From: SMWD01 sp964629475
GTDB lineage: Bacteria > Pseudomonadota > Gammaproteobacteria > Steroidobacterales > GCA-2729495
NCBI GenBank assembly: GCA_964629475.1
Contig: CAZVQW010000020.1
Coordinates: forward strand, 1 to 54,047
Reading direction: 5' to 3'
DNA length: 54,047 bases
A model generated the notes under the pieces. That model was not told where the DNA came from, searched no databases, and saw nothing but the letters and a program-made list of their open reading frames with translations. Each line of letters begins with the position of its first letter. Positions within the stretch are counted from its first letter, which is position 1. This document shows positions 35,801 through 43,114 of this stretch, in pieces. The position numbers and the translations under genes are program-made.

Positions 35801-36219
35801 TGGAAAAGATCGACGGCGCGGGTCTGATCAAGATTGCAATGTTCGTCCAGGAAACCGTCGGCTACCTCGCGCAACGCCCGGAAATGCTGACCGTTACGAT
35901 CGACGGAACGAAGGCGGAAATGCCCAAGGCCGCCCAGTCCGAAAACAGCGGCAAGCGGCGCGCCTCAGTAGGCACCGTGCCTGACTTCGGCTTCCAGGGA
36001 CCGGGCATACTGGTTAACGACGTCGTACCGGGATCTCCGGCTGCCGAGGCCGGTATTCAGGCCGGTGACGTACTGATCAGCCTGGCCGGAACGGAACTCG
36101 CGAATCTGCAAGGCTATACGGATGTGCTGAAGTCACTGTCACCCGGTGACACGGTTGCTGGCATAGTAGAGCGGGATGGAAAGAGTATCGACGTCGAGGT
36201 CACCGTAAAGGCACGATAG
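32830..36219 (+). CDS. Exported fused metallopeptidase: M1 aminopeptidase domain + M28 peptidase domain + PDZ
   Basis: A secreted protein of 1129 residues with two zinc peptidase domains. The ATG at 32830 has AGGA about ten bases upstream and gives a clear signal peptide ending TAWA. M1 part: H306-E-I-L-H310 in PHEILHNWWGNS and the third ligand E328 in NWCEGLTAY, one residue closer than in typical M1 enzymes. M28 part: H828 in TAHYDHLGHG, D852 in GADDNASG, the Glu pair in FTGEEAGLLGSRYY, NMDTVGR and SSDHQAF. A C-terminal PDZ domain follows (GPGILVNDVVPGSPAAEAGIQAGDVLISLAG). It probably trims peptides outside the cytoplasm for nutrient use. Fusion of M1 and M28 in one chain is unusual. It is in an operon with the ChaN-PDZ gene. 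Confidence 0.92.
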   Translation: MRRVITRLITCLLAAPLLLLTLTAWADTPPANFALDVRIDPATHELEVSANIELAETYAGQTLEFLLTDAVEIVTAEPAAKKLPYDGSKGFMGINGSSVELNDNEHAARYQVQLAPGSTSLSITYRGTINFTLGDMKEQYTRGFRSTAGIIGEEGIYLAGSSLWYPYFGNELINFKLTSNVPDGWHVISQGNGTSRDENGMSHWDSGGGMDEIYLVGGPLVQYSEPAGAVAAEVYLHESDAALAKKYLTATAQYLEMYRNLIGPYPYDKFALVENFWETGYGMPTFTLLGPQIIRFPFILTSSYPHEILHNWWGNSVFVDYESGNWCEGLTAYMADHLIQEQYGRGAPYRRDTLKKYRDFVKEDRDFPLTEFRSRHNAATEAIGYGKTLMGFHMLRLQVGDEVFKQGLARFYRNNRGRKASFADVRADLEAASGQDLGTFFEQWIEWTGAPNLVVRKVKVRQSGDEYTIRGKLTQKQDGETYELDVPVNVTTVDGLERTTVHVTGKTTKFEITTAAEPLLLEVDPEFDLFRLLDPRETAPSIGQIFGEPEIIAVLPGAGDAEQLAGYRQLAESWQTGSHVITIVSDTDIDEIPADKGAWLFGKDNRLARSLFGSDPALQLTDHAIIPQGKEIPFADHSAVLVKRHPDNAGKAIGWIVVEPNAAFPGLGGKLPHYGKYSFLGFAGAEPANSVKGEWVATDSPLRVDLRSKSAQASGPVRAAAAPARKALAEIPPVFSRESLLQHIDYLASEEMAGRGLGTPGLEMAADYIIDQFKTAGLAPASDDGGYRQTFRVDEGEDGKPHDVANIVGVIPGSNPAYAGQAVLVTAHYDHLGHGWPDARAEDKGKIYYGADDNASGVAVMIELANTFADAGAPERTIVFIAFTGEEAGLLGSRYYAEHPTPAALEGIIGVVNMDTVGRLGAQDISVFGADTASEWQHVFRGIGFSAGIGSRMIGGPFASSDHQAFIDKGVPGVQISSGANLDYHRPTDTLEKIDGAGLIKIAMFVQETVGYLAQRPEMLTVTIDGTKAEMPKAAQSENSGKRRASVGTVPDFGFQGPGILVNDVVPGSPAAEAGIQAGDVLISLAGTELANLQGYTDVLKSLSPGDTVAGIVERDGKSIDVEVTVKAR

Positions 36220-36253
36220 ACTCGGAGCCATCAGGGTCGGAACAGAATCAACT

Positions 36254-36326
36254 TTGTGGGAGCGGCTTTAGCCGCGATCAGCATACCACTGCAGATTATT
36301 AATCGCGGCTAAAGCCGCTCCCACAA
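36254..36326. repeat. REPIN-like palindrome, copy g
   Basis: Arms GTGGGAGCGGCTTTAGCCGC and its reverse complement, spacer about 25 bases. It lies between convergent genes, 35 bases past the fused peptidase stop. Confidence 0.92.
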
Positions 36327-36355
36327 TCTGCTCCGGCCGCTGCCAATGACGTGCC

Positions 36356-37105
36356 TCACAACTTATACGCGGCCAGCATATAGTTCATGCTGGCCATCCT
36401 GCCCTTGAAGCCATAGCGCTCACCCAGTACCGCGGAGACTTCTGCCGGTGTGTAGGCGGCCTGGAATGACATCAGCGTCAGGAAGCGCCGCATTTTCTTG
36501 CCTTTGGTATATCCCTGGCGCCGCAACTTGTTATTCCTGACCTTCTCGGGAAGCTGACGCACGCCGTGCAGATACTTCAGTTCCTTGTCGGAAAAGTGTA
36601 CACGAATATTTTCCCTGTTCAGATCGCTCAACAGGAACACCCCCTTGTCATCGAGCGTCTGCATGATCTGCTCGATGGCGGAATCCAGACTCGGAAAATG
36701 ATGCATCGCTCCAACACAGGTGATCATGTCGATATTCTGAAACATCCGACTGAGATCATCGACGCTGCCGACCCGGTAACTCAGATTGTCGGCCTTCGGC
36801 TCATAGTGCGCTTTCGCATGAGCAATCGATTCTTCACTGAAATCCATGCCGATGACGGTTGCAGCGGGGTTCTTCAGGGCCAGCAGATAGGGTAAGGCGC
36901 CGATACCGCAACCAACGTCCAGCACCGTCTTGCATCCGCCGGAAAAAAAATCGCAACCCGGCACGGGAACCATCTCGACCGCCGTTTCGAGTTCGGCCAC
37001 CATTGATTCGAGTTCTGCCTCGTGTTCGACCTCGGCTTGCCGATAATCGGCGTCGAATTCGTCCAGCGGCAATTCGGGCATTCTCGGGATAACTGGAACA
37101 TTCAT
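36356..37105 (-). CDS. Class I SAM-dependent methyltransferase
   Basis: A 249-residue methyltransferase. Motif I is VLDVGCGIGALPYLLAL, the acidic residue after strand 2 is VIGMDFSEESI, and the post-motif regions are VGSVDDLS and ITCVGAMHHFPSLDSAIEQIMQTLDDKGVFLLSDL. This is the usual Methyltransf_11/25 layout. The basic C-terminal part (RNNKLRRQGYTKGKKMRR) may contact an acidic or nucleic acid substrate or the membrane. It lies at the edge of the modification island, upstream of glycosyltransferase genes oriented the same way. The methyl acceptor is unknown. Confidence 0.85.
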   Translation of the reverse strand: MNVPVIPRMPELPLDEFDADYRQAEVEHEAELESMVAELETAVEMVPVPGCDFFSGGCKTVLDVGCGIGALPYLLALKNPAATVIGMDFSEESIAHAKAHYEPKADNLSYRVGSVDDLSRMFQNIDMITCVGAMHHFPSLDSAIEQIMQTLDDKGVFLLSDLNRENIRVHFSDKELKYLHGVRQLPEKVRNNKLRRQGYTKGKKMRRFLTLMSFQAAYTPAEVSAVLGERYGFKGRMASMNYMLAAYKL

Positions 37106-37248
37106 ATCTTGGCTGCGTTTTCAGGGTTTTTCAGCGGCTATCATACCGTCAGGTTGATCGACACTCGGTGAGTGATAACAGTATCCAGTCAAATGACCTG
37201 CCCCTAACCGGTTGGTCACGACAAGAAACAACACCTGCGACAGATAAC

Positions 37249-37911
37249 CTAACTACCTTCACCACTCTCTTCCGGTGGGTAGAGTATTTTTATTCCCAGT
37301 TTTGCCAGTTCCGTAACAATTATTTCACGCCCTTCTGCATATCTGTCGGTAGATTCATGCCGCATCAGGACGTCATCGATCTCTACATTGTGAGTCGTTC
37401 TGTGGATATGATTCCAGAAATTTCCTACCTGAATTTGCCGCAGATACCCGGCATGCCGGTGCGCGTAGAACAACCAGTTGTCGCAAAACATGGATTTAAA
37501 CGCGGGCGGATATAAATATCCGAAGTGCTCATAGACCGACCTTGAAATCACCGGATGGAATACGCAATCCAGAAGGCCTCGCTCATCGGGTAAATGCAGG
37601 CTGTAATATTCGGCATCGCCGGCTATAGCTGTCAGCGTGTGATCCCAGTTCTGCGGCGGCAACAGGTCGTCGGAAACCTGCACAAACATATCGCCGCTCG
37701 CTTTACCGGCAGCCAGATTCCAGCCCGTCACGCAATCCCGCCTGCCGGTATTGACGAATGACTGCATGTTTGGAAAATCGCCGCTAAAAGGGTCGTCCGT
37801 CACCAGGATGACCTCTATGTCATCCCAGTTCAGGGTTCTCTCTTTCCAGGTTCCCAGAACATTCAGGATCAAATGCGGCCTGGCGGATGTGTATAACAGG
37901 CTTATTTTCAT
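37249..37911 (-). CDS. Probable GT-A glycosyltransferase
   Basis: A 220-residue protein that looks like a small GT-A (family 2-like) glycosyltransferase. It starts MKISLLYTSARP; VILVTDDPFSGDF and NTGRRDCVTGWNLAAGKASGDMFVQVSDDLLPPQNW show the nucleotide-sugar half, with SDD in the DxD position. CDNWLFYAHRHAG and FWNHIHR follow in the acceptor half. No membrane segments are visible. It lies upstream of the methyltransferase and downstream of a sulfotransferase-GT fusion on the same strand. The assignment rests on the pattern of strands and the DxD-like motif; donor and acceptor are unknown. Confidence 0.6.
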   Translation of the reverse strand: MKISLLYTSARPHLILNVLGTWKERTLNWDDIEVILVTDDPFSGDFPNMQSFVNTGRRDCVTGWNLAAGKASGDMFVQVSDDLLPPQNWDHTLTAIAGDAEYYSLHLPDERGLLDCVFHPVISRSVYEHFGYLYPPAFKSMFCDNWLFYAHRHAGYLRQIQVGNFWNHIHRTTHNVEIDDVLMRHESTDRYAEGREIIVTELAKLGIKILYPPEESGEGS

Positions 37912-37934
37912 AAGAACAAAACGAGCCCATAAGT

Positions 37935-38003
37935 CGCAGGAGTGGCATCTTGCCGCGATTGGTATGCCGCCGGAAACAATCGCGGCAAGATGCCGCTCCT
38001 ACG
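37935..38003. repeat. REPIN-like palindrome, copy h (ATCTT variant)
   Basis: Arms GCAGGAGTGGCATCTTGCCG and, facing it, GCGGCAAGATGCCGCTCCTA. The base pair closing the loop is A-T here instead of T-A. The TAG stop of the next gene upstream (37999-38001) is inside the arm. Confidence 0.9.
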
Positions 38004-39387
38004 AACCATCTATTTTCGCCGTCGCGTTAAGGGCAAACGATTCGTGGCGAACCTGCTCCAGACCGGCATCTTCCCAACCATAGCGATAGTTGCCGATGTG
38101 CCACAAGCGTATGGATGTATCCGCATGAACCTTGAATCCGGTCTGCCTGGCCCGCTCACAGAATGAAAAATCCTCAGCCAGATACCAATGACCGTCCTCG
38201 GTCGGCCGCACCATAGGTTCGAAAAACGGAATCATCGGCCGGTCGAACCGTTCATTGCAGACCGGCAGCTTGAGTTCCGTTTGCAGCGTCGAATACACCT
38301 CGCGGCGAATCAACAGGAAACCCGTGCCGGCATACAAAATCTCCAGCAATCCCCCTTCGCCGCCGAACGTAACCCGTTGCGTACCCGGTGCAAATTCGCA
38401 GGCAAAAGTCCGCTTGCCTTTCTGCGGGTAAATCCCGCAGACGATCGGCAGGCGATGCCGTCGCAGCTTGTCGACATCATCGGGGTGAAAGCCGATATCG
38501 GAGTCGATCCAGAAGGTTTCCTCAAAGCCCTGCATCAGGGCCCCGGTGGCCATCTGGTTTCGCGCCTGATCGATGGCTGCATAACCGGCAACTCGCCACA
38601 CCTGGTAGCCCCGGCGTTCGAGTTCCTTCAAAGCTTGTTCGCATTCCTCGACTATGGTGCCGATGAACGGCACCAGAACGACGCATTTACGCGGGTCGAG
38701 CGGGTCCTTGTAGCGCGGCGACGGGGAACCGGTCGCTGCGATGGGCGGTGCCTGCGGTGGTCGCTGCCCCGTCACAATGATTTGCTGTTGACGATCGATA
38801 CCGACGAAATCGAGCACCTGACGAACGCCGTCAGCACTCGTCAGGTCCATGGCATCAATCACCATCACATTATCCGGATACCGGTGCGCGAGTTCATCGG
38901 TCTGCTCGTAGTACTCGGTCCAATACCTGGCAATGCCGTCGGTCCGATCCTGCGAGTCATACTGAGGATATGTCTGTGTCCACAGCGGATCGTGATACCA
39001 GTCCGGCCCCGGTTTCTCCGCCCAGTGATTGATCGGCAGCGGAGAGCTCTCGTTCAACACCTGGCTGAATGCAGCGACGATTTCATCCCGGCCACGTTTC
39101 AGGCAAACAACCCGTATTCCCGGCTCGCAGGCAATGGCGTCTTCGACATACGGCAGATAGAACGCTGCCATATCGCCGATGAACTGTTCCTGACCTGCCG
39201 CTTTCCAGCGGGCAATCCGCTGCTTGATGCCCGGTGAACCGGCACGGTGTTGCCACGGCAGCAACGGCGTTTGCTCCAGGGAGATCCGCGATGATGGCTG
39301 CCGGGCAAGAATTTCCTTGAGCAGGTTCAGCCCGCACGGACCAACGCCCATGCCCAGGACGATTTGCGATGCAACGGGTTGATTCAA
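37999..39387 (-). CDS. Fusion of sulfotransferase-like domain and GT-A glycosyltransferase-like domain
   Basis: A 462-residue two-part protein. Residues 1-210 look like a P-loop sulfotransferase (IVLGMGVGPCGLNLLKEIL as the PAPS-loop position, VVCLKRGRDEIVAAFSQVL as the 3'-phosphate site, RYPDNVMVIDAMDLTS). Residues about 235-450 look like a GT-A domain: VVLVPFIGTIVEECEQAL, GYAAIDQARNQMATGALMQGFEETFWIDSDIGFHPDDVDKL with a DSD motif, VCGIYPQKG and YAGTGFLLIRREVY. It may add and sulfate a sugar on the same acceptor. The start is TTG (39387) with GAGGA about eleven bases upstream. Its stop codon is supplied by a REP arm. The sulfotransferase half is the less certain. Confidence 0.7.
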   Translation of the reverse strand: MNQPVASQIVLGMGVGPCGLNLLKEILARQPSSRISLEQTPLLPWQHRAGSPGIKQRIARWKAAGQEQFIGDMAAFYLPYVEDAIACEPGIRVVCLKRGRDEIVAAFSQVLNESSPLPINHWAEKPGPDWYHDPLWTQTYPQYDSQDRTDGIARYWTEYYEQTDELAHRYPDNVMVIDAMDLTSADGVRQVLDFVGIDRQQQIIVTGQRPPQAPPIAATGSPSPRYKDPLDPRKCVVLVPFIGTIVEECEQALKELERRGYQVWRVAGYAAIDQARNQMATGALMQGFEETFWIDSDIGFHPDDVDKLRRHRLPIVCGIYPQKGKRTFACEFAPGTQRVTFGGEGGLLEILYAGTGFLLIRREVYSTLQTELKLPVCNERFDRPMIPFFEPMVRPTEDGHWYLAEDFSFCERARQTGFKVHADTSIRLWHIGNYRYGWEDAGLEQVRHESFALNATAKIDGS

Positions 39388-39430
39388 AGCGTGTCGTTCC
39401 TCTCAAATCTCAAACCGGGACAAGTCACCC

Positions 39431-39500
39431 GTAGGAGCGGCATCTTGCCGCGATTAGAGCGCCACGGCAGGTTCATTCGCGGCTAAAGCCGCTCCTACAG
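39431..39500. repeat. REPIN-like palindrome, copy i (chimeric arms)
   Basis: Left arm GTAGGAGCGGCATCTTGCCG is of the copy-h type; the right arm GCGGCTAAAGCCGCTCCTAC is of the copy-b/g type. The TAG stop of the TPR lipoprotein gene (39495-39497) lies in the right arm. Confidence 0.88.
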
Positions 39501-41879
39501 CGTAGCCAGCGCCTCACGGGTTTCCTCGATACCGTCGAAATCCGTACCGGCGGATAACTGCAATGCTTTTTCCAGTTCCTGCTGTGCGCCCACCCGATTG
39601 CCGGCAGCGAGATACGCCATGCCCAGGTGATAATGAACCACCGGAATTTCAGCAAGCTCCGCCACCGCGCGTTCCAGATAAGGAACGGCCCGTTCGCTAT
39701 CGCCGCTGCGATAGTAAACCCAACCAACCGTGTCCATGACCGCCGGCTCGTCGCTACCGGCCAGGCTGTCGGCCAGTTCTACGGCCCGCTCCAGGCTCGC
39801 CGCATCCTGGTAGCGCAGATCCGCCAGCATTACAGCCAGGTTGTTGGCAATCTCCAGGGTCTCCGGATGCACGGCGAGCAGCTCATTGTAGAGATCGATC
39901 AGCTCATCCGACCGCCCCAGGCGCTGATACTCGTCGGCCAGCAACCTGCCAAGGGGCAGGTTTGCCGGCACTGCGGTCAATCCCCGCCGGTAGGCAGCAA
40001 TACGCCTGGTCGCATCATCGGGGTAGAGCGAAGCCACGGCAACATAAGCCGGGGACAACCCGGGATGATCGCCAATCAACGACTCGAATACCTGCAACGC
40101 CTCGGCGGTTTCTCCCTGATCCTTCAGCGCACCACCCAACATCAGGCGAATGCCCGGGTTGTCCGGGTATTCGGCGACGCTTCGGCGCAGCAGTGCAATC
40201 GTCTCGTCTTCCTTGCCCTGAGCGTTCAGAGATCTGGCCAGTCCCTGCAGAATCGAGATGTTTTCGGGGCTCTTCTCCAGCGCCTGCGAAAAGGCTTCGA
40301 TGGCTTCAGCATAACGCTGCTGCCCCTCGAGCACTTGCCCGAGCATAAACGGACCGACACCATTCGGATCGTCACCTGCCCCGACGCGCCGGGCTTCCGC
40401 CGCAGCTGCCTCCCAGTCTTCCTGCAACACCTGCAATTCAATCAGCAGAATACCCGCTTCGACATTACCTGAATCTTCCGCCGTGAGCCGGTTGAATAAC
40501 GTTTCCGCTTCATCAAACTGATCAGCCTGAATCATCAGGTTGACGAGTTCGCGCGCCGCCACCCGGTGCCTGGGATTCACGCCCAGCAGGCGCCGGTAGG
40601 CATCCTTACTGAGTACGAGACTGCCAGTCGCCGCTTCGCTGCGGCCCATGAGCAGCAACGCCCGCTGGTTCTTCGCTTCCTTGCGCAACAGGATACGCAG
40701 ATCGGCAATCGCATCGTCGTAACGCTGCTCGGTAAATAACAAACCGGCCCGAATTAACAAGGCGTCGGAAAGTGCCGGCGCATCGGTCAGGATGCCATCC
40801 ACTTGTTTTTTGGCAGCGTCCGTATCGCCATTTCTGATGCGCTCAGCGACAAGCCTGACCCGAGCCAACAATCCGAACTTAGAGGTCGAATCAATCGCCG
40901 CAGCTTCGGTATAGATCGCGACAGCCTCATCGCGCCGATCATCGATCAGGTAGCGGTCTCCAAGGACAATCAAGAGCTGTTGATTCTCCGGATCCTCATC
41001 GATAAACGCCTGCAACGCCTCTGTCGCCGTTTCCGGCGTGCGGGTCTCGGCCAGGAACTGCACGACATCGAGCGTTGCACCGACGTCACCGCTGGCCGCC
41101 ACGGCAATATCGCGCAACATGGCTTCGGCCTTGTCCAGCTGCCCCTGCTCCTGGTAGAAACGGGCCAGCCGGGCCTGGTATCTCGAATCGTCTTCGGGCG
41201 CATCTCCGATCATCGCCAGCAGAGCCTGCTCGAGACCCTGCGTGCGTTCATGGCGTGCCAGAATATTCAGCTTCAACTCGCGAAGCGGTCGGGTCTCATC
41301 GGACGACAATCGCCCGATGGCCTCGTCCAGCAGGTCCAGAGCCCTGTCGGGTTGGTCTTCCTGAAGATCCAATGCCTTCATGCCCAGAGCTTCAATATGG
41401 TTGGGATCGATGTCCAATGCCCGATCGATCGCCGCCATGCCTCCTGCGGAATCGTCCTGCTGTAACAACAGCCGGGCATTCAGCACGATGACATCGGGAT
41501 CGTCCGGGGCCAGCTCGGTGACCGCGGCGGCCTGTTCGGCCGCCAGTGCATAGGCCCTGCCGAGAACATACAACGTAGCGAGCTTGACCCGTGCCGCGAC
41601 ATGCTGCGGATCCTCCGCCACCACCACCAGCAGGTGGTTCAACATAGCACGGCCCTGCCCCTCCTCCTCGGCGATCAGGGCCAGCAGGTATCGGGCCGCA
41701 ATATTCTTCGGTTCGATCTGAAGGGTATTTTGCACCTCAAGCTTGGCGTTGATGAAGTCACCCTCATCGAACAATTCCTGCGCTGTTTCCAGATGTGCGG
41801 CCGCGCGTTCCTCCGGCGAACCACACCCGGACAGGACCACGACGATGCAGGACAGGATCAGTAAGTGTATTAGGCGCAT
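39495..41879 (-). CDS. TPR-repeat outer-envelope lipoprotein, PrsT-like
   Basis: A 794-residue lipoprotein. The signal peptide ends in the lipobox LSGC (Cys about 19; MRLIHLLILSCIVVVLSGCGS). The rest is tetratricopeptide repeats throughout (for example GDFINAKLEVQNTLQIEPKNIAARYLLA, GNRVGAQQELEKALQLSAG). Layout and length resemble PrsT, the TPR protein of PEP-CTERM/exosortase loci. Supporting this, the next gene upstream on the same strand encodes a protein with a VPLPA-CTERM tail. AAGAGA lies before the ATG. No exosortase gene is in the window, so the PrsT link is an inference; a general TPR scaffold is the alternative. The stop codon is within a REP arm. Confidence 0.82.
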   Translation of the reverse strand: MRLIHLLILSCIVVVLSGCGSPEERAAAHLETAQELFDEGDFINAKLEVQNTLQIEPKNIAARYLLALIAEEEGQGRAMLNHLLVVVAEDPQHVAARVKLATLYVLGRAYALAAEQAAAVTELAPDDPDVIVLNARLLLQQDDSAGGMAAIDRALDIDPNHIEALGMKALDLQEDQPDRALDLLDEAIGRLSSDETRPLRELKLNILARHERTQGLEQALLAMIGDAPEDDSRYQARLARFYQEQGQLDKAEAMLRDIAVAASGDVGATLDVVQFLAETRTPETATEALQAFIDEDPENQQLLIVLGDRYLIDDRRDEAVAIYTEAAAIDSTSKFGLLARVRLVAERIRNGDTDAAKKQVDGILTDAPALSDALLIRAGLLFTEQRYDDAIADLRILLRKEAKNQRALLLMGRSEAATGSLVLSKDAYRRLLGVNPRHRVAARELVNLMIQADQFDEAETLFNRLTAEDSGNVEAGILLIELQVLQEDWEAAAAEARRVGAGDDPNGVGPFMLGQVLEGQQRYAEAIEAFSQALEKSPENISILQGLARSLNAQGKEDETIALLRRSVAEYPDNPGIRLMLGGALKDQGETAEALQVFESLIGDHPGLSPAYVAVASLYPDDATRRIAAYRRGLTAVPANLPLGRLLADEYQRLGRSDELIDLYNELLAVHPETLEIANNLAVMLADLRYQDAASLERAVELADSLAGSDEPAVMDTVGWVYYRSGDSERAVPYLERAVAELAEIPVVHYHLGMAYLAAGNRVGAQQELEKALQLSAGTDFDGIEETREALATL

Positions 41880-42040
41880 GTGATATCTCTTTCAGTAATG
41901 ACCAGGCACTTCGGCTACCGGTGTTCGTCTTCTTCGGCGCAGACCCGACAATAACCCAAATTAAAATTCAAATATCGGAACTCGGCCACAAGGCCACCGA
42001 AACCCGGCCGCATATTTTCTCACAAAACACCCGGGCAAAG

Positions 42041-42066
42041 AAAAACCCGCCGAAAGGCGGGTTTTT
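42041..42066. terminator. Bidirectional Rho-independent terminator
   Basis: AAAAACCCGCC (42041-42051) pairs with GGCGGGTTTTT (42056-42066) around GAAA, with U runs in both directions. It ends transcription of the minus-strand VPLPA-CTERM gene 27 bases past its stop. Confidence 0.93.
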
Positions 42067-42092
42067 CGTTCCGGAATGAACCGGACAGGTGC

Positions 42093-42764
42093 TTATTGAG
42101 CAACCCGGCGACGGACCCAGCCAAGGAGGCCGAGAGCCGAACCGAACAGCCAGACAGCAGCAGGAACCGGAATCGTGGTCGTGAAGACCATCGCTTCGCC
42201 ACCCGCGCTACCCACGGCAATGCCGGTGCCGACCGTCAGTGTCGTGCCGTCAAAAACGGCAGAACTGAAGTTGTACGCCGAGATGTCGCGCGGAGCGCCA
42301 GCGGTGCTAACGTCGTCACCACCGATCGTCTGGCTGATTGTCAAACCAGGTCCCCAGACCGTCGCAGACTCATTGAGGCTGTTCGCGCCGAAGTTGTGAC
42401 CGCCACAACCGCTGGCGCCGACGCCAGCAAGGAACGTACCCTCTTCACATGAGTAGGCTGTACCCGTCGCAACGCCACCACTGATCGACAGATCGGTAAT
42501 GTTGTCGGCCAGGATCGATGCCGTATATGGGCTACTACCGATCGAAGATGCGGCTGAATACAAACCCGTTGAGCTCAGCGTCGTGCCGTCCCAGTCCCAG
42601 ACTGCAGTCGATGCAGAACCCGTTGACGTATGGCTACCGTCGGTGATCAGCGAACTGACCGCGCCACTACCACTGGTTTGATTGTGCACGACGAGAACCA
42701 TCGTGATCGCGTTAGCGGCAGCAGATACTGCAAACAACGCAAGTCCAAATATTACTTTCTTCAT
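42093..42764 (-). CDS. Secreted VPLPA/PEP-CTERM protein C: minimal form of the unrecognised domain
   Basis: A 223-residue exported protein. A signal peptide (MKKVIFGLALFAVSAAANA) is followed by the same domain that begins the large proteins at 10097 and 13636: VHNQTSGSGAVSSLITDGSH, WDWDGTTLSSTGLYSA, EGTFLAGVGASGCGGHNFG, WGPGL and SQTIGGDD. There are no cadherin-like repeats. The C-terminus, IPVPAAVWLFGSALGLLGWV followed by RRR, is a VPLPA-CTERM (PEP-CTERM class) sorting signal, recognised by an exosortase and cleaved at the membrane. GGAGG lies ten bases before the ATG. The PrsT-like TPR gene follows on the same strand, after a strong terminator. The domain's function is unknown; the two conserved Cys may form a disulfide. 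Confidence 0.88.
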   Translation of the reverse strand: MKKVIFGLALFAVSAAANAITMVLVVHNQTSGSGAVSSLITDGSHTSTGSASTAVWDWDGTTLSSTGLYSAASSIGSSPYTASILADNITDLSISGGVATGTAYSCEEGTFLAGVGASGCGGHNFGANSLNESATVWGPGLTISQTIGGDDVSTAGAPRDISAYNFSSAVFDGTTLTVGTGIAVGSAGGEAMVFTTTIPVPAAVWLFGSALGLLGWVRRRVAQ

Positions 42765-43114
42765 TCTGACTAATCCTCCAAATGTCTTATCAAGATAGAC
42801 GTACTCTTTAGAGGTGATAACCCGGCGATCTTCCCCTATGTCACCTATCGACTCGAGATCAATGAGGTGACGAATTAAGACCCGTGGCTTTCCGACCTAG
42901 GCTCTCGCCTAGTGTGGCCGTTCCTTTTATTTGTACGAGGCCGAGTATATGCCCACCCGATAGGCGGAGCAATACCTTCCTTTACATAATCGCCAAAATC
43001 CTTCTTTATCCGCATACGCAGCGCAGCATTACCGGGAACGGATGTGAAAAAATTGAGTCAGATCAGGGACATGAGCCTTACGAATAGCTTGCTCACCCAC
43101 CTCGAGGCCTGCCG
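42765..43114. promoter_or_regulatory. Intergenic region with dyads upstream of the VPLPA-CTERM gene
   Basis: No gene is visible in these 350 bases. They contain a perfect dyad CTAGGC-TCTC-GCCTAG at 42897-42912, and CCTATCG (42844-42850) with its inverse CGATAGG (42958-42964) placed almost symmetrically around it. GAGGTGA also occurs twice (42811, 42874). These are candidate operators for the gene at 42093-42764. No regulator is encoded nearby. Confidence 0.4.

Noticed and set aside
38188..39237. A 349-codon plus-strand frame opposite the sulfotransferase-GT fusion
   Set aside because: Antisense to a better-supported gene, with shadow-like composition and no domain or ribosome-binding site.
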